From Streptomyces hygroscopicus subsp. hygroscopicus (lineage in GTDB: Bacteria; Actinomycetota; Actinomycetes; Streptomycetales; Streptomycetaceae), in contig NZ_BBOX01000042.1 of assembly GCF_001553455.1 (NCBI RefSeq), positions 1 through 64,000 on the forward strand: a stretch of 64,000 nt of DNA, in the 5' to 3' direction. This document shows positions 25,583 to 33,111 of the stretch, one piece after another. The position numbers and the translations under genes were made by a program. Under the pieces are notes generated by a model, which was not told the origin of the DNA, did not search any database, and was given only the letters and a program-made list of their open reading frames with translations. The first letter of the stretch is position 1, and every line of letters starts with the position of its first letter.

Positions 25583-25799
25583 TCCTCAGCCAGTCCTAAC
25601 GCGCCGGACCGGGCGCCGCATCATCCGATCGGTTGATACGGAGATCACCCGGACCGCTCCAGGACCGGGGCCGGACCGGGGATCCTTACCGCCGCCGCGG
25701 CGCCGAGGCTGGTAGCGACAGCGACGACGCGGGAACGCATGGACCGCCGCGTCGACATCCCGCATCCCGCATCAGCACTTCGAGCACGAGAGGGTTCAC

Positions 25800-26591
25800 A
25801 TGCCCGCCAAGAACCTCGCCGTCAACCGCTCCGCCCTCGGTCACCGGGTCTCCTACGCGCTGCGCCATCCGCATCGCGTACCGCGCCATCTGGTCCGCGC
25901 CACCCGGGACGCCTGGCTGCGCTACCGCTACCCGGACCACGTCTCCTACTACCGCGCGGTGATGCGGTCCGACACCCGCACCAGCCCGGAGGCAGCGGTC
26001 GGCAGCCGCAGCCATGAGCGCTGGCTGGCGCTGGGCGCCATGCAGTTCGATTACCTCCTCGGCCACGGTCTGCGGCCGGAACACCGGATGCTGGAGATCG
26101 GCTGCGGCAATCTGCGGGCGGGCTGGCGGTTCATCAGCCATCTGGAGCCGGGCCACTACTACGGCATCGACATCTCGCCCGAGATCCTCGCGGCGGCCCA
26201 GGACACGCTGGTGCGCCAAGGGTTGCAGAACCGCCTGCCCACCCTCACCCCGGTGCGGGACCTGACGCTGCGGTTCCTGCCCGACGCGCATTTCGACGTG
26301 GTCCACGCGCACAGCGTCTTCTCGCACTCGCCGCTGCCGGTCATCGAGGAGTGCCTGGCCCATGTCGGCCGCGTCATGGCGCCGGGCGGCTGGTTCGACT
26401 TCACCTTCGACCGCACCGAGGGGGTCGAACACCAGGTGCTGCGGGAGGACTTCTACTACCGCACCGAGACGCTCATCGCCCTGGCGGAGAAGCACGGGCT
26501 GTCGGCCCGGTTCATGGCGGACTGGGAGGAACTGCCGCACGGCCAGTCGAAGATCCGGGTCACCCACCGGGAGGAGGGGCAGACGCCCTGA
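25800..26591 (+). CDS. Class I SAM-dependent methyltransferase
   Basis: A 263-residue Rossmann-fold methyltransferase. Motif I is MLEIGCGNLRAGWRFI (about residues 97-112), the acidic residue binding the SAM ribose is in YYGIDISPEI, and motif IV is FDVVHAHSVFSHSP. The post-motif AHVGRVMAPGGWFDFTF is typical. The N-terminal 70 residues are Arg/His/Tyr-rich and specific to this subgroup. Substrate unknown. The ATG follows GAGAGGGTTCAC. It stands alone, with the GntR operon 100 bases downstream. Confidence 0.83.
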   Translation: MPAKNLAVNRSALGHRVSYALRHPHRVPRHLVRATRDAWLRYRYPDHVSYYRAVMRSDTRTSPEAAVGSRSHERWLALGAMQFDYLLGHGLRPEHRMLEIGCGNLRAGWRFISHLEPGHYYGIDISPEILAAAQDTLVRQGLQNRLPTLTPVRDLTLRFLPDAHFDVVHAHSVFSHSPLPVIEECLAHVGRVMAPGGWFDFTFDRTEGVEHQVLREDFYYRTETLIALAEKHGLSARFMADWEELPHGQSKIRVTHREEGQTP

Positions 26592-26667
26592 ACCGCGTCC
26601 GGCCGGGGCCCGTGTCTCGCCCGGGTAAATCTCCGGTTTCCTCTGGTCGACTCTCTTGTCCCGGCAG

Positions 26668-26691
26668 TGCATGCACTGTATACACGGTATA
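26668..26691. promoter_or_regulatory. Palindromes over the gntR start
   Basis: TGCATGCA (26668-26675) is followed by the perfect palindrome TATAC-ACG-GTATA (26679-26691), whose last base is the A of the gntR start codon. This is a likely autoregulatory operator, and translation may be leaderless. The ten bases TGCATGCACT recur upstream of gntP. Confidence 0.5.
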
Positions 26692-27395
26692 TGAGTCGAG
26701 ATGATCGAGGTCCTCACGGCGATGCCGGAGGCGCCGGCACGCTCACCGACGAGTTGCGCAGGCTGATTGTCAGCGGCGTTTATCCGCCGGGTCACCGTCT
26801 TATCCAGGAAGAACTCGCGGACCGTTTCGGCGTGAGCCGCATTCCGCTCCGCGAGGCCATCCGGACCCTCAGCAGCGAGGGGCTGCTGGTCACCAAGCCC
26901 GGCCAGGGCACCTTTGTGACCCAGCTCGACCTGGACGAGATCGATGAAATCTACAATCTCCGGCGGCTGATCGAGCCGAGTTTCGCCGAGCATGTCACCG
27001 ATCGGGTTTCCCGGCGCGACATCAGCAGGTTCGAGGCGATGGTCGCGCATATGGACCGCGTCGAGGAGGTCGGCGCGGATTCCTGGTCGCGGACCAATCT
27101 CGCATTCCATCTCGACATGTACCGGCTCGCCCGGCTGCCCTTGCGGTACGAGATCATCGCGCAGATGTACCACCGGCTGGAGCCGTACTCACGGTTCTAT
27201 GTGCACGGCACCTCGGCGTACGGGCGGGTCCAGTGCGAGCACTCGGCGATGGTCCGGGCGCTGGCCGACGGCGACGCGGAGGAGCTGGCCCGGCAGATCG
27301 TCGCGCACATCGACGGCGGTCAGCGGGGGTTGCACGCCGCGTGGGAGAACAGCAGCGACACCATCCGGGCGTACTGGGCGGAGTCGACGCGATGA
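26691..27395 (+). CDS. GntR family regulator (FCD domain)
   Basis: A 234-residue repressor. The winged helix covers about residues 15-80 (LRRLIVSGVYPPGHRLIQEE and FGVSRIPLREAIRTLSSEG), and the all-helical FCD ligand domain follows (residues 95-225). Metal-binding-type residues are in NLAFHLDMYRLA, CEHSAMVRAL and IVAHIDGG. FCD regulators usually sense small carboxylates, which fits the 5-oxoproline/glutamate genes behind it. ATG 26691 was preferred over GTG 26667 because the longer form would translate the operator. Its stop overlaps the pxpA start. Confidence 0.9.
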   Translation: MSRDDRGPHGDAGGAGTLTDELRRLIVSGVYPPGHRLIQEELADRFGVSRIPLREAIRTLSSEGLLVTKPGQGTFVTQLDLDEIDEIYNLRRLIEPSFAEHVTDRVSRRDISRFEAMVAHMDRVEEVGADSWSRTNLAFHLDMYRLARLPLRYEIIAQMYHRLEPYSRFYVHGTSAYGRVQCEHSAMVRALADGDAEELARQIVAHIDGGQRGLHAAWENSSDTIRAYWAESTR

Positions 27396-28210
27396 CGGTG
27401 GCCATCAACAGCGATGTCGGCGAGGGGTTCGGCGCCTGGGGCCCGGTCGATGAGGGCCCCCTGCTGGACCAGGTCACGGCCGCCAATGTGGCCTGCGGCT
27501 TCCACGCGGGCGACCCCGACATCCTGCGGCGCACCTGTGAGGCGAGCGCGGCGCGCGGGGTGGCGATCGGCGCCCAGGTCTCGTACCGCGATCTGGCGGG
27601 CTTCGGACGGCGCTTCATCGACGTGCCACCGGCCACGCTGGTCAATGACCTGCTGTACCAGATGGGCGCGTTGGAGGTGTTCGCCCGGCTGGCCGGAAGC
27701 CGGGTCGGCTATGTGAAGGCCCATGGCGCGCTCTACAACACGGCGGCGCGCCACGGCGGCCACGCGGGCGCCCTCGTCGAGGCGGTGGCCCGGTACGACC
27801 GGAGCCTGCCGCTGCTGTGCCAGCCCCGTACGGAGGTCTGGTCCCGCGCCGTCGAGGCGGGGCTGTGCCCGCTGGCCGAGGGATTCGCGGACCGCGGCTA
27901 CACGGACGAGGGGCTGCTGGTGGCGCGCTCGCAGCCGGGTGCGCTGATCACCGATCCCGAGGAGGCGGCCCGGCGCGCGGTGCGCATGGCCGAGTCGGGG
28001 ACGGTGGTCTCGGTGACCGGCCGTACGGTGCGGATCGCCCCGGACGGCGGGGCGGTGGCGGCGGTGTGTGTGCACAGCGACACCCCCGGTGCGGTGGCCA
28101 TCGCCGAGGCGGTGCGCACGGGGCTGACGTCCGCCGGGATCGAGGTCGGTGTGCCGTCCGCGCCCGCCGCCGGGAGCCGTGCCCTGGCCGACGCCACGGT
28201 GCGGCCATGA
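27392..28210 (+). CDS. pxpA: 5-oxoprolinase subunit A (LamB/YcsF family)
   Basis: A 272-residue LamB/YcsF protein with the family N-terminus AINSDVGEGFGAW and ANVACGFHAGDPDILRRTCE. Further conserved segments are GVAIGAQVSYRDLAGFGRR, GYVKAHGALYN and EGFADRGYTDEGLLVAR. With PxpB and PxpC it forms the ATP-dependent prokaryotic 5-oxoprolinase, which opens 5-oxo-L-proline (pyroglutamate) to L-glutamate. The ATG overlaps the gntR stop (ATGA) and its own stop overlaps pxpB. The usual HPGYPD is replaced by QVSYRD at about residue 68, a mild departure. Confidence 0.92.
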   Translation: MTVAINSDVGEGFGAWGPVDEGPLLDQVTAANVACGFHAGDPDILRRTCEASAARGVAIGAQVSYRDLAGFGRRFIDVPPATLVNDLLYQMGALEVFARLAGSRVGYVKAHGALYNTAARHGGHAGALVEAVARYDRSLPLLCQPRTEVWSRAVEAGLCPLAEGFADRGYTDEGLLVARSQPGALITDPEEAARRAVRMAESGTVVSVTGRTVRIAPDGGAVAAVCVHSDTPGAVAIAEAVRTGLTSAGIEVGVPSAPAAGSRALADATVRP

Positions 28211-29055
28211 CCGGCATATCGGCGGCGGGCCCGGCCACGGCGGCCACAGCGCCCACGGCATTCACGCCATCCACAGCGTCCACGGCATCCACAACGCCCG
28301 CGACGGCCACGGCGTCCACAGCGCCCACGACGGCCACGGCGTCCGCAAGGCCCATGGCATCCACAGCGCCCACGGCATCCGCGGACCGGGCGGTGCTGCG
28401 GCGGGCGGGCGACCGGGGCTGGCTGATCGACTGCCACGCGCTGCGCCCCGCCCAGCTGGCCGTCGCGATCCGGGAGCGGCGCTGGGCGCGGGAGCTGCGG
28501 GAGGTCGTCCCCGCCGCCAGGACCGTCCTGGTGGTGGCCGAGGACCGGGCCGGGATGGACGAGCTGGCCGCGCGGCTGCGCGCACTGCTGGACGAGAGGG
28601 CTGAAGGGGCGGAAGGGACCGGGCGGACCGGGGCGGACGGCTCCGGCGGCACCGGTTCCGCCACCGCGCCGCGGACGGTGGTGATCCCCGTGCGCTATGA
28701 CGGACCGGATCTGGCGGCGGTGGCCGAGCGCGCCGGGATCTCCCCCGAGGAGGTCGCCCGGCTCCACTCCGAGGGCGAGCACACGGTGGCGTTCTTCGGC
28801 TTCGCGCCCGGTTTCGCCTATCTGGACGGCCTGCCCGAACCGCTGCGGCTGCCCCGGCTGACCAGCCCCCGGGCCCGGGTGCCCGCCGGAGTGGTGGCCA
28901 TCGCCGGGGGTCAGTCGGTCGTCTACCCCGGCGGCACCCCCGGCGGCTGGCACCAGATCGGCACCACCACGACCCGGCTGTGGGATGTGACCGCCGATCC
29001 GCCGAACCGGCTCTCGGTCGGGGACCGCGTCGTCTTCCGGGCGGTCGCCCCGTGA
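28207..29055 (+). CDS. pxpB: 5-oxoprolinase subunit B (KipI family) with repeat-derived N-terminus
   Basis: A 282-residue KipI/PxpB protein. The cyclophilin-like catalytic domain is clear: VIPVRYDGPDLAAVAERAGI, HTVAFFGFAPGFAYLDGLPE, PRARVPAGVVAIAGGQSVVY and PGGWHQIGTTTTRLWD. The first ~60 residues (PTAFTPSTASTASTTPATAT and onward) are a Thr/Ala/Ser run encoded by a nine-base minisatellite and are absent from ordinary PxpB. The ATGA overlap with pxpA supports the long start; ATG 28354 would remove most of the run. A second low-complexity Gly/Thr patch lies at about 138-158. It partners PxpC. Confidence 0.9.
   Translation: MTGISAAGPATAATAPTAFTPSTASTASTTPATATASTAPTTATASARPMASTAPTASADRAVLRRAGDRGWLIDCHALRPAQLAVAIRERRWARELREVVPAARTVLVVAEDRAGMDELAARLRALLDERAEGAEGTGRTGADGSGGTGSATAPRTVVIPVRYDGPDLAAVAERAGISPEEVARLHSEGEHTVAFFGFAPGFAYLDGLPEPLRLPRLTSPRARVPAGVVAIAGGQSVVYPGGTPGGWHQIGTTTTRLWDVTADPPNRLSVGDRVVFRAVAP
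28251..28385. repeat. Nine-base minisatellite inside pxpB
   Basis: Fifteen consecutive imperfect copies of a nine-base unit such as GCCCACGGC, ATCCACAGC and GTCCACGGC, in frame with pxpB. They encode alternating PTA/STA-type triplets. Confidence 0.8.
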
Positions 29056-29990
29056 CGGCCGCCGCGACGGAAAGCCCCCGGATCCCGGCGGGTTCCCCGA
29101 TCGCCGGCGCCCTGCTGACCGTGGCCGACGCGGGGCTAGGCACCAGCGTCCAGGACCTGGGCCGCCCGGGTCTGGCCCATCTGGGCGTGCCCACCGCGGG
29201 CCCCGCCGACCGGCGTGGCTTCACCCTCGCCAACCGGCTGGTCGGGAACCCGGAGAACACCCCGGCCCTGGAGATCACGCTCGGCGGACTGGCCGTCACG
29301 CTGTCCCGCTCCCGGTATGTGTCGGTCACCGGCGCACCCGCCCCGGTCACGGTGGACGGGGTGCCGGTGCGCGCACCGGCTTTGGTCCGTCTGCCCGCCG
29401 GCGCCCGGCTGGCGATCGGCCGCCCCTGGGCCGGCTGCCGGACCTATCTGGCCGTCTCCGGCGGCCTCGAGGCGGACCGGGTGCTCGGCTCGGCCTCGCG
29501 TGACTCGCTCACCGGGCTCGGCCCCGATCCGGTCCGCGCCGGGACGGTGCTCGGCGTCGGCCCCGCGCGTCCGGTCCCGGCGGTCCCGCTGGAGCTGGCG
29601 TTCAGCCCGGTGCCCGGGGGCGGTGCGATGACCGCCCGGTTCCACTGGGGGCCGCGGCACGATCTGTTCTGCGCCGCCGACCGGCGGCGGCTGACCACGA
29701 CCGCCTGGCGGGTCTCCGCGCAGTGCGACCGGGTGGGCGCGCGGCTGACCGGCCCGCCGCTGGCGATCGGCTCGGTCGATCTGCCCAGCGAGGGGACCGT
29801 ACGCGGCGCCATTCAGGTGCCGCCCTCCGGAGAGCCGATCATCTTCCTGTCCGACCACCCGGTCACCGGCGGCTACCCCGTCATCGGTGTGCTCACGGAC
29901 GCCGACTGCGACCTCCTCGGCCAGGCCGTCCCGGGGGACGAGCTGCGGCTGGTGCCCGCGTCGTCCGGCGGGCCGCGCCGGATCCCCTGA
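29052..29990 (+). CDS. pxpC: 5-oxoprolinase subunit C (KipA family)
   Basis: A 312-residue KipA/PxpC protein. Signature segments are GTSVQDLGRPGLAHLGVPTA, PADRRGFTLANRLVGNPENT, ALEITLGGLAVTLSRS and CRTYLAVSGGLEADRVLGS. The C-terminus has DLPSEGTVRGAIQVPPSGEP and GGYPVIGVLTDADCDLLGQ. It is the biotin-carboxylase-C-like subunit that completes the oxoprolinase. The GTG start overlaps the pxpB stop (GTGA). No internal oddities are visible. Confidence 0.93.
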   Translation: MTAAATESPRIPAGSPIAGALLTVADAGLGTSVQDLGRPGLAHLGVPTAGPADRRGFTLANRLVGNPENTPALEITLGGLAVTLSRSRYVSVTGAPAPVTVDGVPVRAPALVRLPAGARLAIGRPWAGCRTYLAVSGGLEADRVLGSASRDSLTGLGPDPVRAGTVLGVGPARPVPAVPLELAFSPVPGGGAMTARFHWGPRHDLFCAADRRRLTTTAWRVSAQCDRVGARLTGPPLAIGSVDLPSEGTVRGAIQVPPSGEPIIFLSDHPVTGGYPVIGVLTDADCDLLGQAVPGDELRLVPASSGGPRRIP

Positions 29991-30036
29991 ACCATCTGTC
30001 CCTTCCCGTCCCTTCTCCCCGTAAAGGAAACCCACC

Positions 30037-30489
30037 ATGTCCGCACAGTCCTCCGGCCTCGTCCCCTTCCACCTGGCCATCCCCGTCGACGACATCGCCG
30101 CCGCCCGGGAGTTCTACGGCAAGGTCCTCGGCTTCTCCGAGGGCCGCTCGGACACCAAGTGGATCGACTGGAACTTCCGCGGCCACCAGGTGGTCACCCA
30201 CCAGGTGGGCGACGGCCCCTCGAAGACCCCGCGCGACGGCATCGCCGGGACCAACCCGGTCGACGGCCACCAGGTGCCCGTACCGCACTTCGGCCTGGTG
30301 CTCCCGGTGCCGGAGTTCCAGGAGCTGGCGGAGCGGCTCAAGGCGGTGGGCACGGACTTCGTGATCGAGCCGTACGTCCGCTTCGAGGGTGAGCCGGGCG
30401 AGCAGTGGACGATGTTCTTCCTCGACCCGGCCGGAAACGCCCTGGAGTTCAAGGCGTTCGCCGACCTCGGGCAGCTCTTCGCCGTCTGA
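30037..30489 (+). CDS. VOC family (glyoxalase/dioxygenase-fold) protein
   Basis: A 150-residue single VOC domain. The first metal-ligand-type motif is [20 protein letters not shown] (His near residue 13), the second strand region has [12 protein letters not shown], and the last has [18 protein letters not shown] with the terminal metal-type Glu. Relatives include lactoylglutathione lyase-like and ring-cleaving enzymes, but no specific reaction can be named. It lies 46 bases after pxpC with its own ribosome site (AAAGGAA) and is followed by the transporter, so it is probably part of the operon. Confidence 0.82.
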   Translation: MSAQSSGLVPFHLAIPVDDIAAAREFYGKVLGFSEGRSDTKWIDWNFRGHQVVTHQVGDGPSKTPRDGIAGTNPVDGHQVPVPHFGLVLPVPEFQELAERLKAVGTDFVIEPYVRFEGEPGEQWTMFFLDPAGNALEFKAFADLGQLFAV

Positions 30490-30668
30490 GCCGAACACCG
30501 CGCCGGCCCGGTGGACGACGGTCATCGGCAGGAGGACTGGTCCTGCGGATGACCGTCGTGCGGACCCCCGGCGCGATGAACCGTTCTCGTCCGCGCGGCA
30601 ACGCGGACGCGCATCACCCGTCTGCCATCACATCCCGGCCACAGGACAGGTCAGACCCGGAGGGCTCC

Positions 30669-31994
30669 ATGGCGAGCGTACCAACGTCAGTGAACACCAC
30701 AGGAACCACCGCGGCGGGCCCGGACCGGCCCGCGCCCGGCCCCCGCAAGGCGGCGCTGGCCGCCGCGGCGGGAACCGCCATCGAATACTACGAGTTCGGT
30801 GTCTACGGCTATCTGGCCGTCGTGCTCGGACCGCACTTCTTCCCCGGCGACGACCCCACCGCCGCGCTGCTGGCCACGCTGGCGGTCTTCGGCAGCGCCT
30901 TCCTGATGCGGCCGCTCGGCGGTGTCCTCCTCGGCCGGCTCGGGGACCGCGTCGGCCGCAAGCCGGTGCTGATCCTCACGGTCGTGGGCATGGGCACCGC
31001 CACCATGGCCGTCGGACTGCTGCCGACCGCCGACACCGTCGGGGTGGCCGCTCCCTGCGCGCTGCTGGTGGTGCGGCTGGCCCAGGGGTTCTTCGCGGGC
31101 GGCGAGGTGACCGGTTCGGCCACCTATCTCGCCGAGGCCGCGCCCCCCGGCAGGCGGGGCTTCTTCGGCGCGTTCACCCCGGTCGGGGTGGCCCTCGGCG
31201 GTGGCGCGGCCGCGCTGGTGGCGGGGGTGGTCTCGACGGTGCTGAGCGAGCGCCAGCTGGAGGCGTACGGCTGGCGGATCCCGTTCCTGCTGTCCTTCCC
31301 GCTGATCCTGGTGGCGCTGGCGGCCCGCCGCCACCTGGCCGACTCCGAGGCGTTCCTGGAGAAGAAGCGGGAGCGCGCCACGGCCAAGGCGCCGCTGCGC
31401 GAGGTGCTGACCCGCCACCGCGGACCGGTGCTCAAGGTGACGCTGCTGGCCACCGGGTCCAACTGCGGCTACTGGGTGGGCCTGATCTTCATGAACATCT
31501 ATCTCACCTCCAACCTGGGCTATCCGAAGTCCTCCACCTTCTGGATCATGGGTGGGATCGGGCTGTTCGTGGCCTGTCTCATGCCCCTCTTCGGGGCGCT
31601 CTCCGACCGCCTGGGCCGCAAGAAGGTCATCACCCTGGGATTCGCCGGGTACGGGATCCTGGTCGTCCCGGCCATGCTGGTGATGGGGCTCGGCAACTTC
31701 CCGCTGGCCATCCTCGCGATGGTGGTCCTGGCGGTGCCGATGCCGATCGTCCAGTCGGTGACGTACCCCACCTACGCCGAGCTGTTCCCCACCGAAGTGC
31801 GCTACACCGGGCTGTCGTTCAGCTTCAACATCGGCACCATCCTCGGTGGCGGGCTGAGCCCCTACCTGGCCACCTGGCTGATCGACGGCACCGGCAACCT
31901 GCTGGCACCGGGCTTCCTGCTGATGGGGGCCGTGGTGATCGCGCTGCTCACCCTGCGCACGGTCCAGGAGTCCAGCCGGGAGGCGCTGGCATGA
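30669..31994 (+). CDS. MHS family MFS transporter
   Basis: A 441-residue transporter of the metabolite:H+ symporter (ProP/KgtP) branch. The hallmark AAAGTAIEYYEFGVYGYLAV opens helix 1, with RPLGGVLLGRLGDRVGRKPV between helices 2 and 3, QGFFAGGEVTGSATYLAEAA in helix 5 and LFPTEVRYTGLSFSFNIGTI in helix 10. MHS members import carboxylates, betaine or osmolytes. In this operon a 5-oxoproline or D-glutamate substrate is likely but inferred. The start follows CGGAGGGCTCC. Its stop overlaps the DUF1445 gene (ATGA). Confidence 0.9.
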   Translation: MASVPTSVNTTGTTAAGPDRPAPGPRKAALAAAAGTAIEYYEFGVYGYLAVVLGPHFFPGDDPTAALLATLAVFGSAFLMRPLGGVLLGRLGDRVGRKPVLILTVVGMGTATMAVGLLPTADTVGVAAPCALLVVRLAQGFFAGGEVTGSATYLAEAAPPGRRGFFGAFTPVGVALGGGAAALVAGVVSTVLSERQLEAYGWRIPFLLSFPLILVALAARRHLADSEAFLEKKRERATAKAPLREVLTRHRGPVLKVTLLATGSNCGYWVGLIFMNIYLTSNLGYPKSSTFWIMGGIGLFVACLMPLFGALSDRLGRKKVITLGFAGYGILVVPAMLVMGLGNFPLAILAMVVLAVPMPIVQSVTYPTYAELFPTEVRYTGLSFSFNIGTILGGGLSPYLATWLIDGTGNLLAPGFLLMGAVVIALLTLRTVQESSREALA

Positions 31995-32830
31995 CCCCGG
32001 GCACCCCCGTGCCGTCCACCGCCGCCGCGCTGCGCGAGCTCGCGGCGCGCGGCGAGTGGACCGGCCCCACGGCCGGTCTCCTGGACGGCTACCAGCAGGC
32101 CAATCTGGTGGTCGTTCCGCACGCCCTGGCCTTCGACTTCCTGCTCTACTGCGTCCGCAACCCCAAGCCCTGCCCGGTCATCGCGGTCACCGAACCGGGC
32201 GACCCGGTGGTGCGCCTCGGGGACACCACGGCGGATCTGCGCACCGAACTGCCCCGCTACCGCGTGTGGCGCCGCGGCCAACTGGTCGACGAGCCCCATG
32301 ACATCACCGCCTACTGGCGCGAGGACGCGGTCGGTTTCCTGCTGGGGTGCAGCCACACCTTCGAGGGGCCGCTGCGCCGGGCCGGGGTCCCGGTACGGTA
32401 CGCCACCTCGTCCGCGGCCCCCGCGGTGTATGTGACCGATGTGCCGACCCGGCCGGCCGGCCCGCTCTGCGGCCCACTGGTCGTCAGCATGCGAGCCGTT
32501 CCCGGGCCGTTGGTCGCCAGAGCGGTCGAGGTCACCTCGCGTTATCCGACCGGACACGGCGCGCCCGTGCATATCGGGGACCCGGCGGCGCTCGGCATCG
32601 CCGACCTCGACCGGCCGGACTTCGGGCCGCCGCCGGTCGTGGAGCCGGGCGACGTCCCGGTGTTCTGGGCCTGTGGCGTCACCCCACAGCTGGTGCTCCC
32701 CGCGGCGGCGGCCGACTATACGGTGACGCATTACCCCGGGCATATGTTGGTGTTCGACCACTCCATAGATGTTCCCCAGGATTGTGTGACACACTTCATA
32801 TCGCAACACACAGGACAAAATCGCCGCTAG
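31991..32830 (+). CDS. DUF1445/D-glutamate cyclase family protein (putative hydro-lyase)
   Basis: A 279-residue member of the DUF1445 family. Diagnostic segments are GYQQANLVVVPHALAFDFLL near residue 35, REDAVGFLLGCSHTFEGPLR (about 104-123), GPLVVSMRAVPGPLVARAVE, GAPVHIGDPAALGI and FWACGVTPQLVLPAA. The family has been linked to D-glutamate cyclase activity (D-glutamate to 5-oxo-D-proline); many databases still say putative hydro-lyase. It is translationally coupled to the MHS transporter. The last ~22 residues after GHMLVFDHS look unlike the family and are of lower GC content. Confidence 0.85.
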   Translation: MTPGTPVPSTAAALRELAARGEWTGPTAGLLDGYQQANLVVVPHALAFDFLLYCVRNPKPCPVIAVTEPGDPVVRLGDTTADLRTELPRYRVWRRGQLVDEPHDITAYWREDAVGFLLGCSHTFEGPLRRAGVPVRYATSSAAPAVYVTDVPTRPAGPLCGPLVVSMRAVPGPLVARAVEVTSRYPTGHGAPVHIGDPAALGIADLDRPDFGPPPVVEPGDVPVFWACGVTPQLVLPAAAADYTVTHYPGHMLVFDHSIDVPQDCVTHFISQHTGQNRR

Positions 32831-32849
32831 TGAGTGCCGTAGACTTTTA

Positions 32850-32859
32850 AGTACGTACT
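32850..32859. promoter_or_regulatory. Ten-base palindrome upstream of tgmA
   Basis: AGTACGTACT is a perfect palindrome 46 bases upstream of the tgmA start, in a 75-base AT-richer gap that probably carries the tgmA promoter. I cannot assign a regulator. Confidence 0.35.
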
Positions 32860-32905
32860 GTTGCGTGGTGGATAGACGAATACATGGAGCCCCAAGAGGT
32901 CACTC

Positions 32906-33097
32906 ATGCAGCCCTTCGTACTGAAGCACGCAATCCCCGCCGAGCGGTCGCCGGCCAGTGTTCCCTACGCCTATAACGCCGCCCTGCAGTTGAATGTCCT
33001 CTCCGACGGCCGTCCGGCCATCGCCGACCGGGCGGTGCTGCTGGCGACCGGCACCACCACATCCACCGCCGGCTCCAAGACGCACTTCGACGACTGA
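32906..33097 (+). CDS. tgmA: Graspetide (ATP-grasp-modified RiPP) precursor
   Basis: A 63-residue precursor of the TgmA family. The leader contains PYAYNAALQLNVLSDGRPA, the segment recognised in this family. The C-terminal core is LLATGTTTSTAGSKTHFDD, with a cluster of Thr/Ser donors and only two acidic residues (Asp62, Asp63) as possible acceptors for side-chain ester bonds. The ATG follows AAGAGGT. The ATP-grasp ligase gene starts 14 bases downstream. Graspetides of this type are macrocyclised by ester linkages; the biological role is mostly unknown. Confidence 0.92.
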   Translation: MQPFVLKHAIPAERSPASVPYAYNAALQLNVLSDGRPAIADRAVLLATGTTTSTAGSKTHFDD

Positions 33098-33111
33098 CCC
33101 GCGCAGCGTCG

